Source: Okapia johnstoni (Eukaryota > Chordata > Mammalia > Artiodactyla > Giraffidae). From it: a stretch of 64,000 bases of DNA. Below the pieces are notes generated by a model. The model did not search any database, had not been told where the DNA came from, and worked only from the letters and a program-made list of their open reading frames with translations. Position 1 is the stretch's first letter; each line of letters starts with the position of its first letter. The translations under genes and the position numbers were made by a program. The DNA is taken from assembly GCA_024291935.2 (NCBI GenBank), contig CM044317.1, forward strand, positions 18,498,230-18,562,229, given 5' to 3'. Below, one piece after another: positions 11,216 to 22,759 of this stretch.

Positions 11216-12361
11216 TTGAGAGTAACTTCAACTAAAATCTCTGGGAACTCATTGGGGTCTTAATTTTCTCTTGTAAATCAATATCCTGAAGGGCTGCCCC
11301 ATCCCCCTGAAGTACTAATGTTACAGAAGTGTGTCAAGGGCAAAACCAAGAGTAGAATGCTGTCTGTTAACCAAAGAGAGGGGAAAAGTATCAGAGGAGA
11401 CTCTGACAAGGAGACTCAATGACCTTGACTACCTAATTTTAAGGCAGCAAGGATTTTAGGCTCCCAGAATCTATCCCATCCCAAGTAAAGCCACCAAAAA
11501 CAATGGCACTAGATGGGTGGATTATCAGACTCATTTCCACTAAGATCATGCCATCCTGAAACAAATATAAAAGAGGAGATTCATGAATTAGAAAATCAAT
11601 TTAGAATCTATGGGGAAGCCAAAGGATATCTTAGCTTGACCTTTAGCACACAGTTTATTTCAGACTAAATTTTATTATGGAGGCACATTCCACAATAGGC
11701 TTGTAGTGAGGAATAGAATCTAATCAGAGCTGACAGCAGCTCCCAGCCTTAGCACAACTAACAGTCTGAATGAGAACTTGGCTAGGTGGGAATCTGAAAC
11801 GAAAATAGGGGAGCTTATAAGACGAGTATCTCCATGAAACCCAAGGAGGGGCTAGCAGGGACACTAGTTACATGGATTAGACTGGCAATGGTTAAAAAGT
11901 TAAGTAACTCACTGCACTGAAGAAAGAAGCTAAATAAATGATGTTTTTTGAAGTCTGTCTCTCAGCAAAAATTCAAGTGAGAACAGAAGTAGCTAAAATA
12001 TATGAATGCAAATCAGAGGGAAAAAACCCACAAGACAAAGAAATGGTTTAGGAAAATAATTCTTTGAATTTAAAGGATTAGCATGAAAATATTCTACTCT
12101 TTCTTTAAGGATCCTAAGGAAACAATTTTTAGAACCATTGTGCATGACTGCTAAAAAAAATTCAATTCTGATTTGCAAAGAAGACAAAAATCTTACAGTC
12201 ATTTCACAAAGAGTTAGATATAAAAATATAAAAATGATTTCCTTACAGTTAGGCAATGAGTCAGCATGGGTCCAAGTTTTGGATAGATCTTTTGGCATCA
12301 AATCTGGAAAAATGCTTTCAAATTCTAAAATCCTATACAAATGGATAGAATAATTACCAAT
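11216..12361. other. Intergenic DNA, no gene recognised
   Basis: About 1.1 kb without a recognised element. Overlapping open frames on both strands at 11993-12353 look non-coding. Confidence 0.4.
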
Positions 12362-12589
12362 AGCCTCCCAGGTGCCTAAGTGGTAAAGAGTCTGTCTGCC
12401 ATTGCAGGGGACGTAAGAGACATGAGTTTGATCCCTGGGTCAGGAATATTCCCCAGAGAAGGAGGAAATGGTACCCCCACTCCAGTATTCTTGCCTGGAA
12501 AATTCCATGAACAGAACAGCCTGGTGGGCTATGGTCCGTGGGGTCGCATAGTCAGACACAACTTAGTGACTGAGCCCAGTGCAGCACAA
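12362..12589 (+). repeat. Bov-tA SINE
   Basis: Diverged copy: GCCTCCCAGGTGCCTAAGTG, GAGAAGGAGGAAATGG, TTCTTGCCTGGAAAATTCC. Confidence 0.85.
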
Positions 12590-12699
12590 TTATCAATAAA
12601 GACCTACTGCTTTTCACATAGAAAGCACCTTACAAATCATGTTAAATTGATTGTACACAGAGAATTGTTTTTATGTCATTTCTTTCTCTCTTGAATTGT

Positions 12700-12738
12700 T
12701 TTATTATCTTTTTTTCTTTTCTTTTCTTTTTTTTAATC
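12700..12738. repeat. T-rich low-complexity tract
   Basis: Runs of TTTTCTTTTC just before the BovB at 12785. Confidence 0.6.
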
Positions 12739-12784
12739 TCCCCTCTTGGTAACACTTATGCATAATATAAATAAAAAGTTTCCC

Positions 12785-13192
12785 CACTTTGTGACCCCAT
12801 GGACTGCAGCATGCCAGGCTTCCCTGTCCATCACCAACTCCTGGAGCTTACTCAAACTCATGTCCATCAAGTCGGTGATGCTGTCCAATCATCTCATCCT
12901 CTGTCGTCCCCTTCTCCTCCTGCCTTCAATCTTTCCCAGCATCAGGATCTTTTCAAATGAGTCAATTTTTCGCATCAGGTGGCCAAAAAATATTGGAGTT
13001 TCAGCTTCAGCATCAGTCCTTCCAATGAGTATTCTGGACGGATTTCCTTTAGGATGGACTGGTTGGATCTCCTTGCAGTCCAAGGGACTCTCAAGAGTCT
13101 TATCCAACACCACAGTTCAAAAGCATCAATTCTTTGGTGCTCAGCTTTCTTTATAGTCCAACTCACATCCATGCATGACTACTGGAGCATGT
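12785..13192 (-). repeat. BovB LINE, 3' fragment
   Basis: Covers TTTGTGACCCCATGGACTGC through the minus-strand frame SWTIKKAEHQRIDAFELWCW. It is truncated at both ends and frameshifted. Confidence 0.88.
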
Positions 13193-15142
13193 TATTTAAG
13201 TTAAAAAAAATCGTTGGCAGTTTAACCCAGGCAAAATGTTATCTCCATATTTTGGTTTTCACTTTTCTGTTTCATTTCTTTTCTTGAAGAGCTGCACCAT
13301 TTAAAATATTTTTAATATCTATATTTTAATTTAATTGTTAAATACGTTTATTAAAATTTTAAAAATTTAACACTTAAAATGTATTCATAATTTACATCTT
13401 ATTGATATAAATTGTTGCATTTGCACTTCACCTGTCATAGTTTTCTCTGAGCCTCTTCATTTTCTCTTCTTAAAGTGGAGAAGTGTATTATCACCAATGT
13501 GGCTTTTGTTCAGCACATCACTATATCCTTTGGCAAGCTTATACATCTGTTCCTTTGTTATCTATCTTTAAATGTCAAAATATTCATGAGTACAATCTAT
13601 CTGGTTATATTAGCCAATAAATGACTTGATTGGCATCAATGAGGGAAAGTGTCAGAATAAAACTGAGGGTTTTCCATGTTTCTCCTTTGAAGATGATTAT
13701 GAAGTATCATTAGAGTTTTTTTCTTGCAATGAGCACATTTTGCAAATTTTTTATGTGATTTCAACTCATAGTCAAACCTAACTCCCCTATTTCATCTTTG
13801 AAATTCTTCTCGAGTCTCAGGAATGGAAAGGAGATAAGCTATTTTAATCTTTTAGGAGGTTCTGAGGTCAGGAAAGAAGTCTCCTGCTAGAGGAGATGAC
13901 TTTTACTAGGAAGGAATGGACTTCATTTTTACATACACAAATAAAGTCTGTACTATCAATGAAAACCTCCCATGTGAGACCTTCTGGTGAATGATTGATG
14001 CCATCCCTCATGTCTGCTTAAAACCTCCCTTGGCGTGTGCAGGCTGCATTTCTCTAATCTTATTTCCACGAAAACACCAGCAGAGAGTGACAGCCTACAT
14101 CTGGCAACACTCAACTCTGTCACATGACTCAACAGAGCAACTCGGAGGTGGGCAAAGGAACTGCACTAGTCTCCGTTGTCAATTTTATTGACAGAAAAAT
14201 GAGCCATTAAAAAAAGGGCATCTGAAATTATAGACCTAATTTAGTTCCTGTGTCTTAACCAGCAGTTCAATAAAGCTTGAGAGCAGTTTCCATGTACCTA
14301 AGTGGCTGAGTGTACCTGTTTTAAAACCTGTTGAGTCAAGTGCCCAGAAAAGTCAGAGATCTGCTGATTTCTGTTCCCTTCTCTAAAACATATTGCCTGC
14401 AAACCTGGAAAATATTCAGCCCTCTGCAAGATGACATCACCTGACTAAGAAGTACAGTGTACACAGCCAATAAATATTTGATGATGTATTTTTGAAAATC
14501 ATTACTCTTACTCACTTGCATTGCAGAAATCTTGCATTATTGATTCTGACAAAACTAATAATTGGAATTTTAAAACTATCATTTATATGTAAGCCACCTG
14601 AAAGTTAGGGTTTATTCAATTTTCTATTTTGATTTCATAAATTGGATAAGAAAGATTTAACCTTTGGGACCATATACAAAAGGACAGTCCTTTTTCTAAC
14701 TTGCTTCAATAGCACTCTTTGAAGCAGAGTGTGACTTTATCTGTTCATAGGTTTGGGGAACTTACAAAATTTAATTATCCACTGGGGTTTATTTATTGTT
14801 TTCAGATTAGAATATTGAAGTCTAATATTTTCAAGGGGAACAATGACATTGACAAGGCATATTCTTGTTTAAAGCTTGAAAAGGTAGAAGCAATTAACTG
14901 GGTTTAAAAGAAAGAGAAAGAGCACTGTAAATGTCTTAAATATATAGGAATATCTACATATTTCTTATAACTCAAGGTATTCAGTTGAATAAAATTGATG
15001 AAGGATAATGTGCAGTTTGTGGCATCTTTTCCTTAGTACTGAATACAGCCTAGTGACTTGCTATAGCATTTACAACAGAGATTACACCCACTATCCCCAT
15101 GAGTTTGTGGCTGAACTTGAACCTAGAATGAGTTTGTAAAAG
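13193..15142. other. Intergenic AT-rich DNA, no gene recognised
   Basis: About 2 kb. 13280-13420 is nearly pure A/T. No repeat family was recognised. Confidence 0.4.
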
Positions 15143-15188
15143 GCCCTGCTGACAAAAGTCGGAAAGGCACCTTAATGGAGAATGTGGA
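15143..15188 (+). repeat. Local direct duplication, copy 1
   Basis: A 46-bp segment beginning CCCTGCTGACAAAAGTC recurs in the same orientation at 16234-16279 with about five mismatches. Confidence 0.6.
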
Positions 15189-15830
15189 GTGTTACATAGA
15201 GTGAGTCACTAGGGTTTCAAGGCAACATCAATTTGGCCATAATATGTTTCCATGGTTTCCACACTTATCACTCTCTAACTTGGTAATGAGCCCCAGTAAA
15301 ATATGACCTGACTGGATTATAGCAATAGGAGAATGTGAAGAGCACTCTTTTATAGTTTCCTCTCTTATAAAACACTTGACTGACTCCTTTTGCTAAAGCT
15401 ATCCTAACTTTTACTGTATGGTGCGGTATGAGGTCATCAGCTCTCAGTATTTCAGGAGGATTCTATGTTGCAATCAGATCAATATTGTGTGTCTTGCTTG
15501 TGGTATTAGAAGAAAAATATATCTGCCTAGGAACAAGAGTCAAAAAAACAATGCTGGACAGAGGTGTAAACAAACAAAAATACCCAGTGATGCCAGTGTC
15601 TATAAAATACATGAAATGCACAAAAATCTGCATCCCTTATGGCTAAGTAACAGAGCTGGCAGGTAAAAGTAAAAAAAAAAAAAAACAAATCTGCTGTAAT
15701 ATAAGTGTTCATGCAGAGTTGTCTGGAGAATAGACACAGTGCATTCAACTTTCCCCTCATTAGGTGATGATCAATGCTTAGGTGATGGAACCACGTGGGA
15801 GCAATTTATCATGTTGTGATGGTTTAAAGG

Positions 15831-15901
15831 TCATGGCATCACCAGCTCAATGGACATAAGTCTGAGCAAACTCTGGGAGACAGTGAAGTTCAGGGAAGAC
15901 T
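15831..15901 (+). repeat. BovB LINE 3' UTR fragment
   Basis: GGCATCACCAGCTCAATGGA and TCTGAGCAAACTCTGGGAG match the BovB 3' region in plus orientation. It is cut off at the SINE that follows. Confidence 0.7.
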
Positions 15902-15903
15902 AG

Positions 15904-16096
15904 CGTGAAAGTCGCTCAGTCGTGTCCGACTGTTTGCGACCCCATGGACGATACAGTCCATGGAATTCTCCAGGTCAGAATACTGGAGTGGGTAGCCTAT
16001 CCCTTCTCTAGCGGATCTTCCCAACCCAGGAATCGTACTGGGGTCTCCTACATTGCAGGTGGATTCGTTATCAACTGAGCTACGAGGGAAGCCCCG
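15904..16096 (-). repeat. Bov-tA SINE
   Basis: GTGAAAGTCGCTCAGTCGTG, then GAATACTGGAGTGGGTAGCC and the head end GAGGGAAGCCCC. The GTGAAAGT start and GGGTAGCC variant place it near Bov-tA3, with one head only. Confidence 0.88.
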
Positions 16097-16149
16097 CTTG
16101 ACTTCGCTTGACTTGGACTTGCACTTGACTTGTACTTGGCTTGACTCAC
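16096..16149 (+). repeat. Short imperfect tandem repeat
   Basis: About six imperfect copies of a CTTGACTT-like unit (CGCTTGACTTCGCTTGACTT and onward) directly after the SINE head. Confidence 0.6.
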
Positions 16150-16233
16150 TGCTGCCTCACAACTTCCTTTGTTGGATGAGAGGCTTTAGTGATAGGCTTT
16201 GGGGTGCCTAAAGCGCATCAGGTGGGGAAAGTG

Positions 16234-16279
16234 GCCCTGCTGACAAAAGTCAGAGAGGCACCTTAATGGGGAAAGTGGC
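16234..16279 (+). repeat. Local direct duplication, copy 2
   Basis: Partner of 15143-15188: CCCTGCTGACAAAAGTCAG, then GGCACCTTAATGG. It is not part of any SINE that I recognise. Confidence 0.6.
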
Positions 16280-16769
16280 ATGAAGGACCTTTATCTCAAG
16301 CATTTGGCAGAGAGGTACAGGCAGCCCAGGTATACCTGTAGAACCCTGAGACAGTGTTGCCTGACAATAGGCATCCTTGTGCTTGGGAGATGATTGCTGC
16401 TGACACCCGAGTCATGCATAAAGAGTCCCTGGCCAAAGGTCATAGAGACCTGTTTCTCCTGAGCTTTGGGAAAGCCCTTCTAGTGACCACTGATGAAAAC
16501 CACTGGAGACCAAGTTTATTTTCAGGTTTTTTTTTTTCCCTAAAGAAAACCAGAGAGAGAGAAAGAGAGCGAGAGATGCCTCTACATTCAAGGCTAATTA
16601 AACAGGGGTTGCACAGTGACCATGAAAATTCCTATCCATTTTCATGTTCCGATACCTTGGAGACCAAAGGTTAAGAGTCTCAGACTAGAGAAGTCATCTT
16701 GTTTTGAAATTCCTCAAATGTTTATATCCGAGTAGAAAGCTCTGGTCGTGACCAAGTTATCTATCTCAT
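16280..16769. other. Intergenic DNA with a GA-rich tract
   Basis: A GAGAGA tract lies at about 16551-16576. The 106-codon plus-strand frame at 16354-16674 has no recognisable domain, and I do not call it a gene. Confidence 0.4.
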
Positions 16770-16950
16770 CCCATCGCTAGTTGTGTAACCTTGAGTAACT
16801 GATTTGCCATCTCTCTGTCTTGAGTTCCTTGTTTGTAAAATGGGAATAGGAATGATTTCTACAATAGTGTCATCATGAAGCTTAAATGAGACAATGCCTC
16901 TAAGGATGCACTATATGATAAAGACCCAATAAATATCACTTAGCAGTATT
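16770..16950 (+). repeat. MIR SINE
   Basis: CTAGTTGTGTAACCTTGAGT, TTGTTTGTAAAATGGGAATA and GAAGCTTAAATGAGA follow the MIR consensus order. Confidence 0.65.
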
Positions 16951-17697
16951 ATGATTTCAGAGGAACAGAAAATATGTATTTTTTCTAATTACTACATATT
17001 TTCTAGCTGTTCTTTGCACAGAATACTTTTGCTCAGAAAAAAAAAATAACCTTCCAGAAGTGCTTTTATATCCCCAGGGGCTATTAAAATGTCTAGTTCT
17101 ATTATAGACTTCTGCTTTCAGCCCAACAGACATGCTCAGAAATGGAATGGACTCTGGGGCAGATGGGGTTTCAGGTTTAATGACATCAGGTACAAGGCAA
17201 CTCCCACCTTAGGCAAGTTTGAAAATACCCTCTCTGCCCTTCCTAAACCAAAATCAAGCAAGATACAGAGTTAATAAATTATTTCTGGGCTCATGGGTCT
17301 GTTTTAACTAATTCTTTATTAATTATGTATTATTTATTGAGTTCTATATGTGAAAGTGTTGTAAGCTAGCTGGCTTTGGGACTGTATGTAAAAAATATAT
17401 CACACACAGTCTATTGACCTCCAGCAGCATATGTATAGTAAAAAAAAAGTCATATTTAAAATTATCATAATAAAAGGTGTGGAAACTCCTGTGGGAGTTA
17501 TGTAAACACAGAAGCTCAGAACATTCACTTTTTTCCTACTGAAAATTTTGGATTTTGCTGTATAATTATGCTTTGAATAAAAAGGTACTTAGGGAGGAGA
17601 AATGACATAAACAAAGGTGTGGAAATGCTAAACATTATCACTTTAATAATGAAAACTACTAATTTGCATTTTCTGCTATGTGCTAGGCTAGCAGGTA
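16951..17697. other. Intergenic DNA, no gene recognised
   Basis: AT-rich. The short plus-strand frame at 17089-17274 shows no domain. Confidence 0.4.
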
Positions 17698-17737
17698 TAC
17701 ATATATATATATATTTATTTATTTATTTATATATAAT
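17698..17737. repeat. AT/ATTT microsatellite
   Basis: (AT)n followed by (TTTA)n and (TA)n. Confidence 0.75.
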
Positions 17738-17994
17738 CAAATTCAGATTCTAGAGAGTATGTCTTATAGTAAGCAAGAGATTCAACTGCAAAAGTAAGCT
17801 AGGACAAGAACAGGGTTTATAATCCTTTAGTAGGAAAAAAGTGAATGTTAAGGAGGTCAGCCCTCCCTAACAGGAATAAAGCAGTTTTCTGATCTGAGGT
17901 GAACTTCCAGCCATGGTGCCCAGCGGAAGGTGATCAAATGAGTGTAGGCTTGGTCTGGTGGGTCAGACGAGAATCCTGGGTTAGCTCCCAGGAT

Positions 17995-18180
17995 TCAGCA
18001 TTTCACGGCCATCCTATGAGGCAGGTCCTTGCCCACTTTCAGGTGGTAAGAATGAGGCTCACAAGACTTAGGTAACTAAGTCAAGGGCATTTAGACAATT
18101 TCAGAACTGGAACTAGTATCCCATACTTGCTTGGATGACTTCCAATACATGTCTACTCTCAAATACAGGTTGTTACCCTG
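17995..18180 (-). repeat. MIR SINE, diverged
   Basis: AATGAGGCTCACAAGACTTA, then GTCAAGGGCATTTAGACA and AACTGGAACTAGTATCCCA, matches the reverse MIR core. Confidence 0.5.
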
Positions 18181-18439
18181 TGGCTCTGAAACACCTCATG
18201 TTGATTTTAGAGAGAAAAGTGGATCCTTTATGCACAGAAATAACTGTAACAGGTTACAATGAGTGGCAGTGAACCCAGCATGCTTGGCTTACTTGAACTG
18301 CATGTAAATTGTAGAAATGCTAATGGTTATAAATGTGCTAATATTTATTTGCAAGGAGTTATAGGGGTAACTACAGAAAACTTGGGAGAGTCCCAGGACC
18401 TGAGGATTCAGAATTCATAGGATTGAAAAGTGAGAAAAG

Positions 18440-18790
18440 CTTTGAGATCATCTAACTTGATTTTATCAGTAAGGAAACAGAGAAGCCGATGGCACCCCAC
18501 TCCAGTACTCTTGCCTGGAAAATCCCATGGACAGAGGAGCCTGGTAGGCTGCAGTTCATGGGGTCGCTAAGAGTCGGACATGACTGAGCGACTTCACTTT
18601 CACGCATTGGAGAAGGAAATGGCAACCCATCCCAGTGTTCTTGCCAGGAGAATCCCAGGGACAGGGGGAGCCTGGTGGGCTGCCGTCTATGGGGTTGCAG
18701 AGTCGGCCATGACTGAAGTGACTTAGCAGCAGCAGTAAGGAAACTAAGGCTCAGAGAGATCAGGTGAATTATCAAGGTCATATGGACAGT
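18440..18790 (-). repeat. MIR SINE split by a BovA2 insertion
   Basis: TGATTTTATCAGTAAGGAAA (left) and GGAAACTAAGGCTCAGAGAG, ATCAAGGTCATATGG (right) are the two halves of one reverse MIR. The BovA2 sits between them. Confidence 0.6.
18479..18732 (+). repeat. BovA2 SINE (dimeric)
   Basis: Two BovA units (GATGGCACCCCACTCCAG... and GGAGAAGGAAATGGCAAC...) end in GCAGCAGCAG. A perfect 12-bp target duplication, CAGTAAGGAAAC, flanks it at 18467-18478 and 18733-18744. Confidence 0.92.
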
Positions 18791-19222
18791 GAGTGAGTGA
18801 GGGCTAAGTCTATTATATATTAACTAATTGCTTTCTTATGAGGAATTGGCTCACATGATTATGGAGGTTAAGAATCTTTCATCTGCAAGCTGGATATCTA
18901 GCTTTACACCAGTAGTATAATTTGGACTGAGTATAAAGGTCTGAGAACCACAGGAGCTAATGGTACAAACCACAGTCCAAGGACTAGAGAAGATGAGATG
19001 AGATGTCTCAGCTCAAGGGGGAGGCAGAGAAAAATGATCCTTCATTCTGGGGTTGTTGCAGGCAATTTCGTGTTTCTAATATCCAGATCAGAATACTCAT
19101 GATACTCAATGCACGGTTCTCCTATGCTCTCCATGCCTGGATCTGTGTAATTCTGTTTAACACATAAATTCATTTTCTGAATATTTAGGGACACATGTTA
19201 TAATACTTTGGGCTTCCTACAT
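18791..19222. other. Intergenic DNA, no gene recognised
   Basis: No recognised element. Confidence 0.4.
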
Positions 19223-20862
19223 GTTCAGTTCAGTTCAGTTCAGTTCAGTCGCTCAGTCATGTCTGACTCTTTGCGACCACAAGGACTGCAGCACGCCAGG
19301 CCTCCCTGTCCATCACCAACTCCCGGAGTTACTCAAACTCATGTTCATTGAGTTGGTGATGCCATCCAACCATCTCATCCTCTGTCGTCCCCTTCTCCTC
19401 CCACCTTCAATCTTTCCCAGCATCAGGGTCTTTTCCAGTGAGTCAGTTCTTTGCATCAGGTGGCCAAAGTATTGGAGTTTCAGCTTCAGCATCAGGACTG
19501 ATTTCTTTTAGGATGGACTGCTTGGGTCTCCTTGCAGGCCAAAGGGCTCTCAAGAGTCTTCTCCAACACCACAGTTCAAAACCATCAATTCTTTGGTGCT
19601 TGGCTTTCTTTATACTCCAACTCTCACATCCATACATGACTACTGGAAAAACCATAGCTTTGACTAGACAGGCCTTTGTTGGCAAAGTAATGTCTCTGCT
19701 TTTTAATATGCTGTTTAGGTTGGTCATAACTTTTCTTTCAAGGAGTAAGTGTCTTTTAATTTCATGGCTGCAGTCACCATCTGTGGTGATTTTGGAGCCC
19801 CCCAAAATAGAGTCTGTCACTGTTTCCATTGTTTCCCCATCTATTTGCCATGAAGTGATGGGACCAGATGCCATGATCTTAGTTTTCTGAATGTTGAGTT
19901 TTAAGCCAACTTTTTCACTCTCCTCTTTCACTTTCATCAAGAGGCTCTTTAGTTCTTCTTCACTTTCTGCCATACAGGTGGTGTCATCTGCATATCTGAG
20001 GTTATTAATATTGCTCCCAGCAATCTTGATTCCAGCTTGTGCTTCATCCATCCTAGCATTTCTCATGTTTTACTCTGCATAAGTTAAATAAGCAGGGTGG
20101 CAATATACAGCTGTGACATACTCCTTTCCTGATTTGGAACCACTCTGTTGTTCCATGTCCACTTCTAACTGTTACTTTCTGACCTGCATACAGATTTCTC
20201 AAGAGGCAGGTCTGGTGGTCTGGTATTCCCATCTCTTTCAGAATTTTCCAGAGTTTGTTGTTATCCACTCAGTCAAAGGCTTTGGCATAGTCAATAAAGC
20301 AGAAGTAGAGGTTTTTCTGGAACTCTTGTTTTTTCGAAGATCCACCAGATGTTGGCAATTTGATCTCTGGTTCCTCTGCCTTTCCTAAATCCAGCCTGAA
20401 CATCTGGAAGTTCACAGTTCATATACTGTTTAAGCCTGGCTTGGAGAATTTTGAGCACTACTTTGCTAGCATGTGAGATGAGTGCAATTGTGCGGTAGTT
20501 TGAGCATTCTTTGGCATTGCCTTTCTTTGGGATTGGAATGAAAACTGACCTTTTCCAGTCCTGTGGCCACTGCTGAGTTTTTCAAATTTTCTGACATATT
20601 GAGTGTAGCACTTTCACAGCATCATCTTTTAGTATTTGAAATAGCTCAACTGGAATTCCATCACCTCCACTAGCTCTGTTCATAGTGATGCTTCCTAAGG
20701 CCTACTTGACTTCGCATTCCAGGATGTCTGGCTGTAGGTGAGTGATCACACCATCGTGATTATCTGAGTCATGAAGATCTTTTTTGTACAGTTCTGTGTA
20801 TTTTAGCCACTGCTTATTAGTATCTTCTGCTTTTGTTAGGTCCATACCATTTCTGTCCTTTA
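19223..20862 (-). repeat. BovB (RTE) LINE, longest copy in the window
   Basis: About 1.6 kb in minus orientation, starting with five GTTCA/CAGTT units at its 3' end. It reaches well into the reverse-transcriptase domain and is truncated near 20862. Confidence 0.93.
19443..20268 (-). pseudogene. BovB ORF2 reverse-transcriptase remnant
   Basis: A 207-codon minus-strand frame (20066-19443) holds the RT palm motif YADD (residues 25-28 of the frame), the MASGPITSW segment, and most of the C-terminal region up to ILWPPDAKN. The upstream RT part (ILKEMGIPDHQTCLLRNLYA) is in another frame at 20268-20053, so at least one frameshift separates them. The endonuclease domain is missing. This is a non-functional LINE fragment, not a host gene. 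Confidence 0.85.
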
Positions 20863-21055
20863 TTCCTAGATGGTACAGTGGTAAATAATGTGCCTGCCAA
20901 TGCAGGAGACTTGGGTTTAATCCCTGGGCCCGGAAGATCCCTGGAGGAGGAAATGGCTACTCATTCCAGTATTCTTGCCTGGAAAATTCCACGGACAGAG
21001 GAGCTTGGTGGCTACAGTCCATGGGGTCACACAGGACTGAGCACACATGCATATG
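20863..21055 (+). repeat. Bov-tA SINE at the BovB truncation point
   Basis: TAGATGGTACAGTGGTAAAT, GGAGGAGGAAATGGC, ATTCTTGCCTGGAAAATTCC. It directly abuts the 5'-truncated end of the BovB. Confidence 0.85.
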
Positions 21056-22062
21056 GGCTGTAACTCTTTAGAGTCCCTGATGACTGGTACAACTTGAGTA
21101 GGTGCCAAGCCCCACTTTTTGGCAGAGGCAACGTGTGGAGTGAGGAGCAAGTCCCAGGTGTCCCCCTTGTAACTTTGTGCTTTCTCTCTCATATATTGAC
21201 TGTGCCCCTGCCAAGCTTGGACCTCTGATGGTCAGCCTTTTTCACTGGTCAGCCTCCGGACAGCACAGAATAATGTAGCCAGGAGATACACCACCAGTTC
21301 TCATGCAGTTTGTCCGTGTCCTCACTCCACACCAACTGAATGGAAACCAGGAACTCACCTGCTCTTCCCAGGAACTGACCTTGTGCCGCTGTCAGAGGGG
21401 CTCCTGTGCATGTTTGCTGGGAGGCTCAGGGACACAGGGGTCCAGTCTGTGGAGCATAATCAGGCCCTCAGTCTCCTTCCCACAGACACATACATTCTAG
21501 GGGCCAAGGGTGTCTAGATAGGTGTCTAGCAAAGCCAGAGTCGCTGTTCCAGGCTTTGGATCCCTGCCAGTATCTCTAAACCCAAGTGAATGCAGGATAA
21601 TGTGTTCATTCTACCTGTCACAGGCAAAGCAGGTCGTAGAAATTAGTTAATGAAAAAAGTACCTGGGAGTTTTGCCAAGCTCATTTTTAGTTCATTATGC
21701 CATCTATTATTAATACATTATTGCATAATGATCACTTGGTCTGACTTCTTTGCCTTATGTACAAGGTGGTGGTTTTCCCCATTTGTGCTTGTAGACACTG
21801 TAACAGAACCGTGTTCGAGGCTGAATTTTTAAATCTGATTATCTTAATACTGGTAAATTCTTGCTGATAAATACAGGTCTTTGGGGGAGTTCTTAACCAA
21901 TTTTGTCATGAGGCTCACATTTCAGAACGTAGAAAAGAGAAAAAGAATATTACCATTGTGAGTTGAGCAACTGGGAAGAAATGCAAGATGAAGTGAAATA
22001 GTGAAGAATGTGGAAAAAAGTAACCCTGCTATCTTAGTGTTCAAAATAAGCTAAGATAAGTT
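21056..22062. other. Intergenic DNA, somewhat GC-richer at 21060-21560
   Basis: No exon or repeat that I can name. The GC-richer segment may be an unrecognised older repeat. Confidence 0.35.
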
Positions 22063-22072
22063 AAGAATAATA

Positions 22073-22305
22073 GGGTTTCCCAGGTGGCAATAGTGACAAA
22101 GAACCCACCTGCCAGTGCAGGGGACATAAGAGACAGGGGTTTAATCCCTGGATCGGGAAGATTCCCTGGAGGAGGGAATGGCAACCCACTCCAGTATTCT
22201 TGCCTGGAGAACCCCATGGACAGAGGAGCCTGATGGGCTATAGTCCATAGGGTCTGAAAGAGTTGGACACGACTGAAGAAGTGACTTAGCATGCACACAT
22301 GCATG
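22073..22305 (+). repeat. Bov-tA SINE
   Basis: Full copy with a 10-bp target duplication, AAGAATAATA, at 22063-22072 and 22306-22315. Confidence 0.92.
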
Positions 22306-22315
22306 AAGAATAATA

Positions 22316-22759
22316 CAGTAGGCAGTTTTAAGCCACAGAAAAATGGACACAATTTCAAAAGAAATGAGATTCTCAAAACATTCTGATGATACAATTTTGG
22401 AAGACCTTGATAGCAAGACTGTTTAAGAAACTAGTGCAGCAGGAGAAGGCTCACTGTCTACCTTTAGGATTTTGACTAGAAAAAGGAAGGACCAGGGCAT
22501 AACAAGGACAAATTTTTATAGATTTTATAGACACATAAGGGGAAGTGTCTTCTTTTCCAAGAAGACTAAGCTGTGTCCCTACTTTATTCATCTTCATAAC
22601 TTCAGGACTTATTGTGATATTACAATAATCATTGATTCTGCATTTTGAAGAAATTTTATCCCAGGTTCTTATAGTAAGATGCTGATATGATCTCAGCATC
22701 ACTGTAGATAATCATAATGAACTACAGAGAATAAGACAGATGTCAAAAGATACAAAAAT
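22316..22759. other. Intergenic DNA, no gene recognised
   Basis: No recognised element. The minus-strand frame at 22451-22702 lacks family resemblance. Confidence 0.4.

Noticed and set aside
16354..16674. 106-codon plus-strand frame with an RERERE run
   Set aside because: The charged run is translation of a GAGAGA simple repeat; no homologous domain or splice context.
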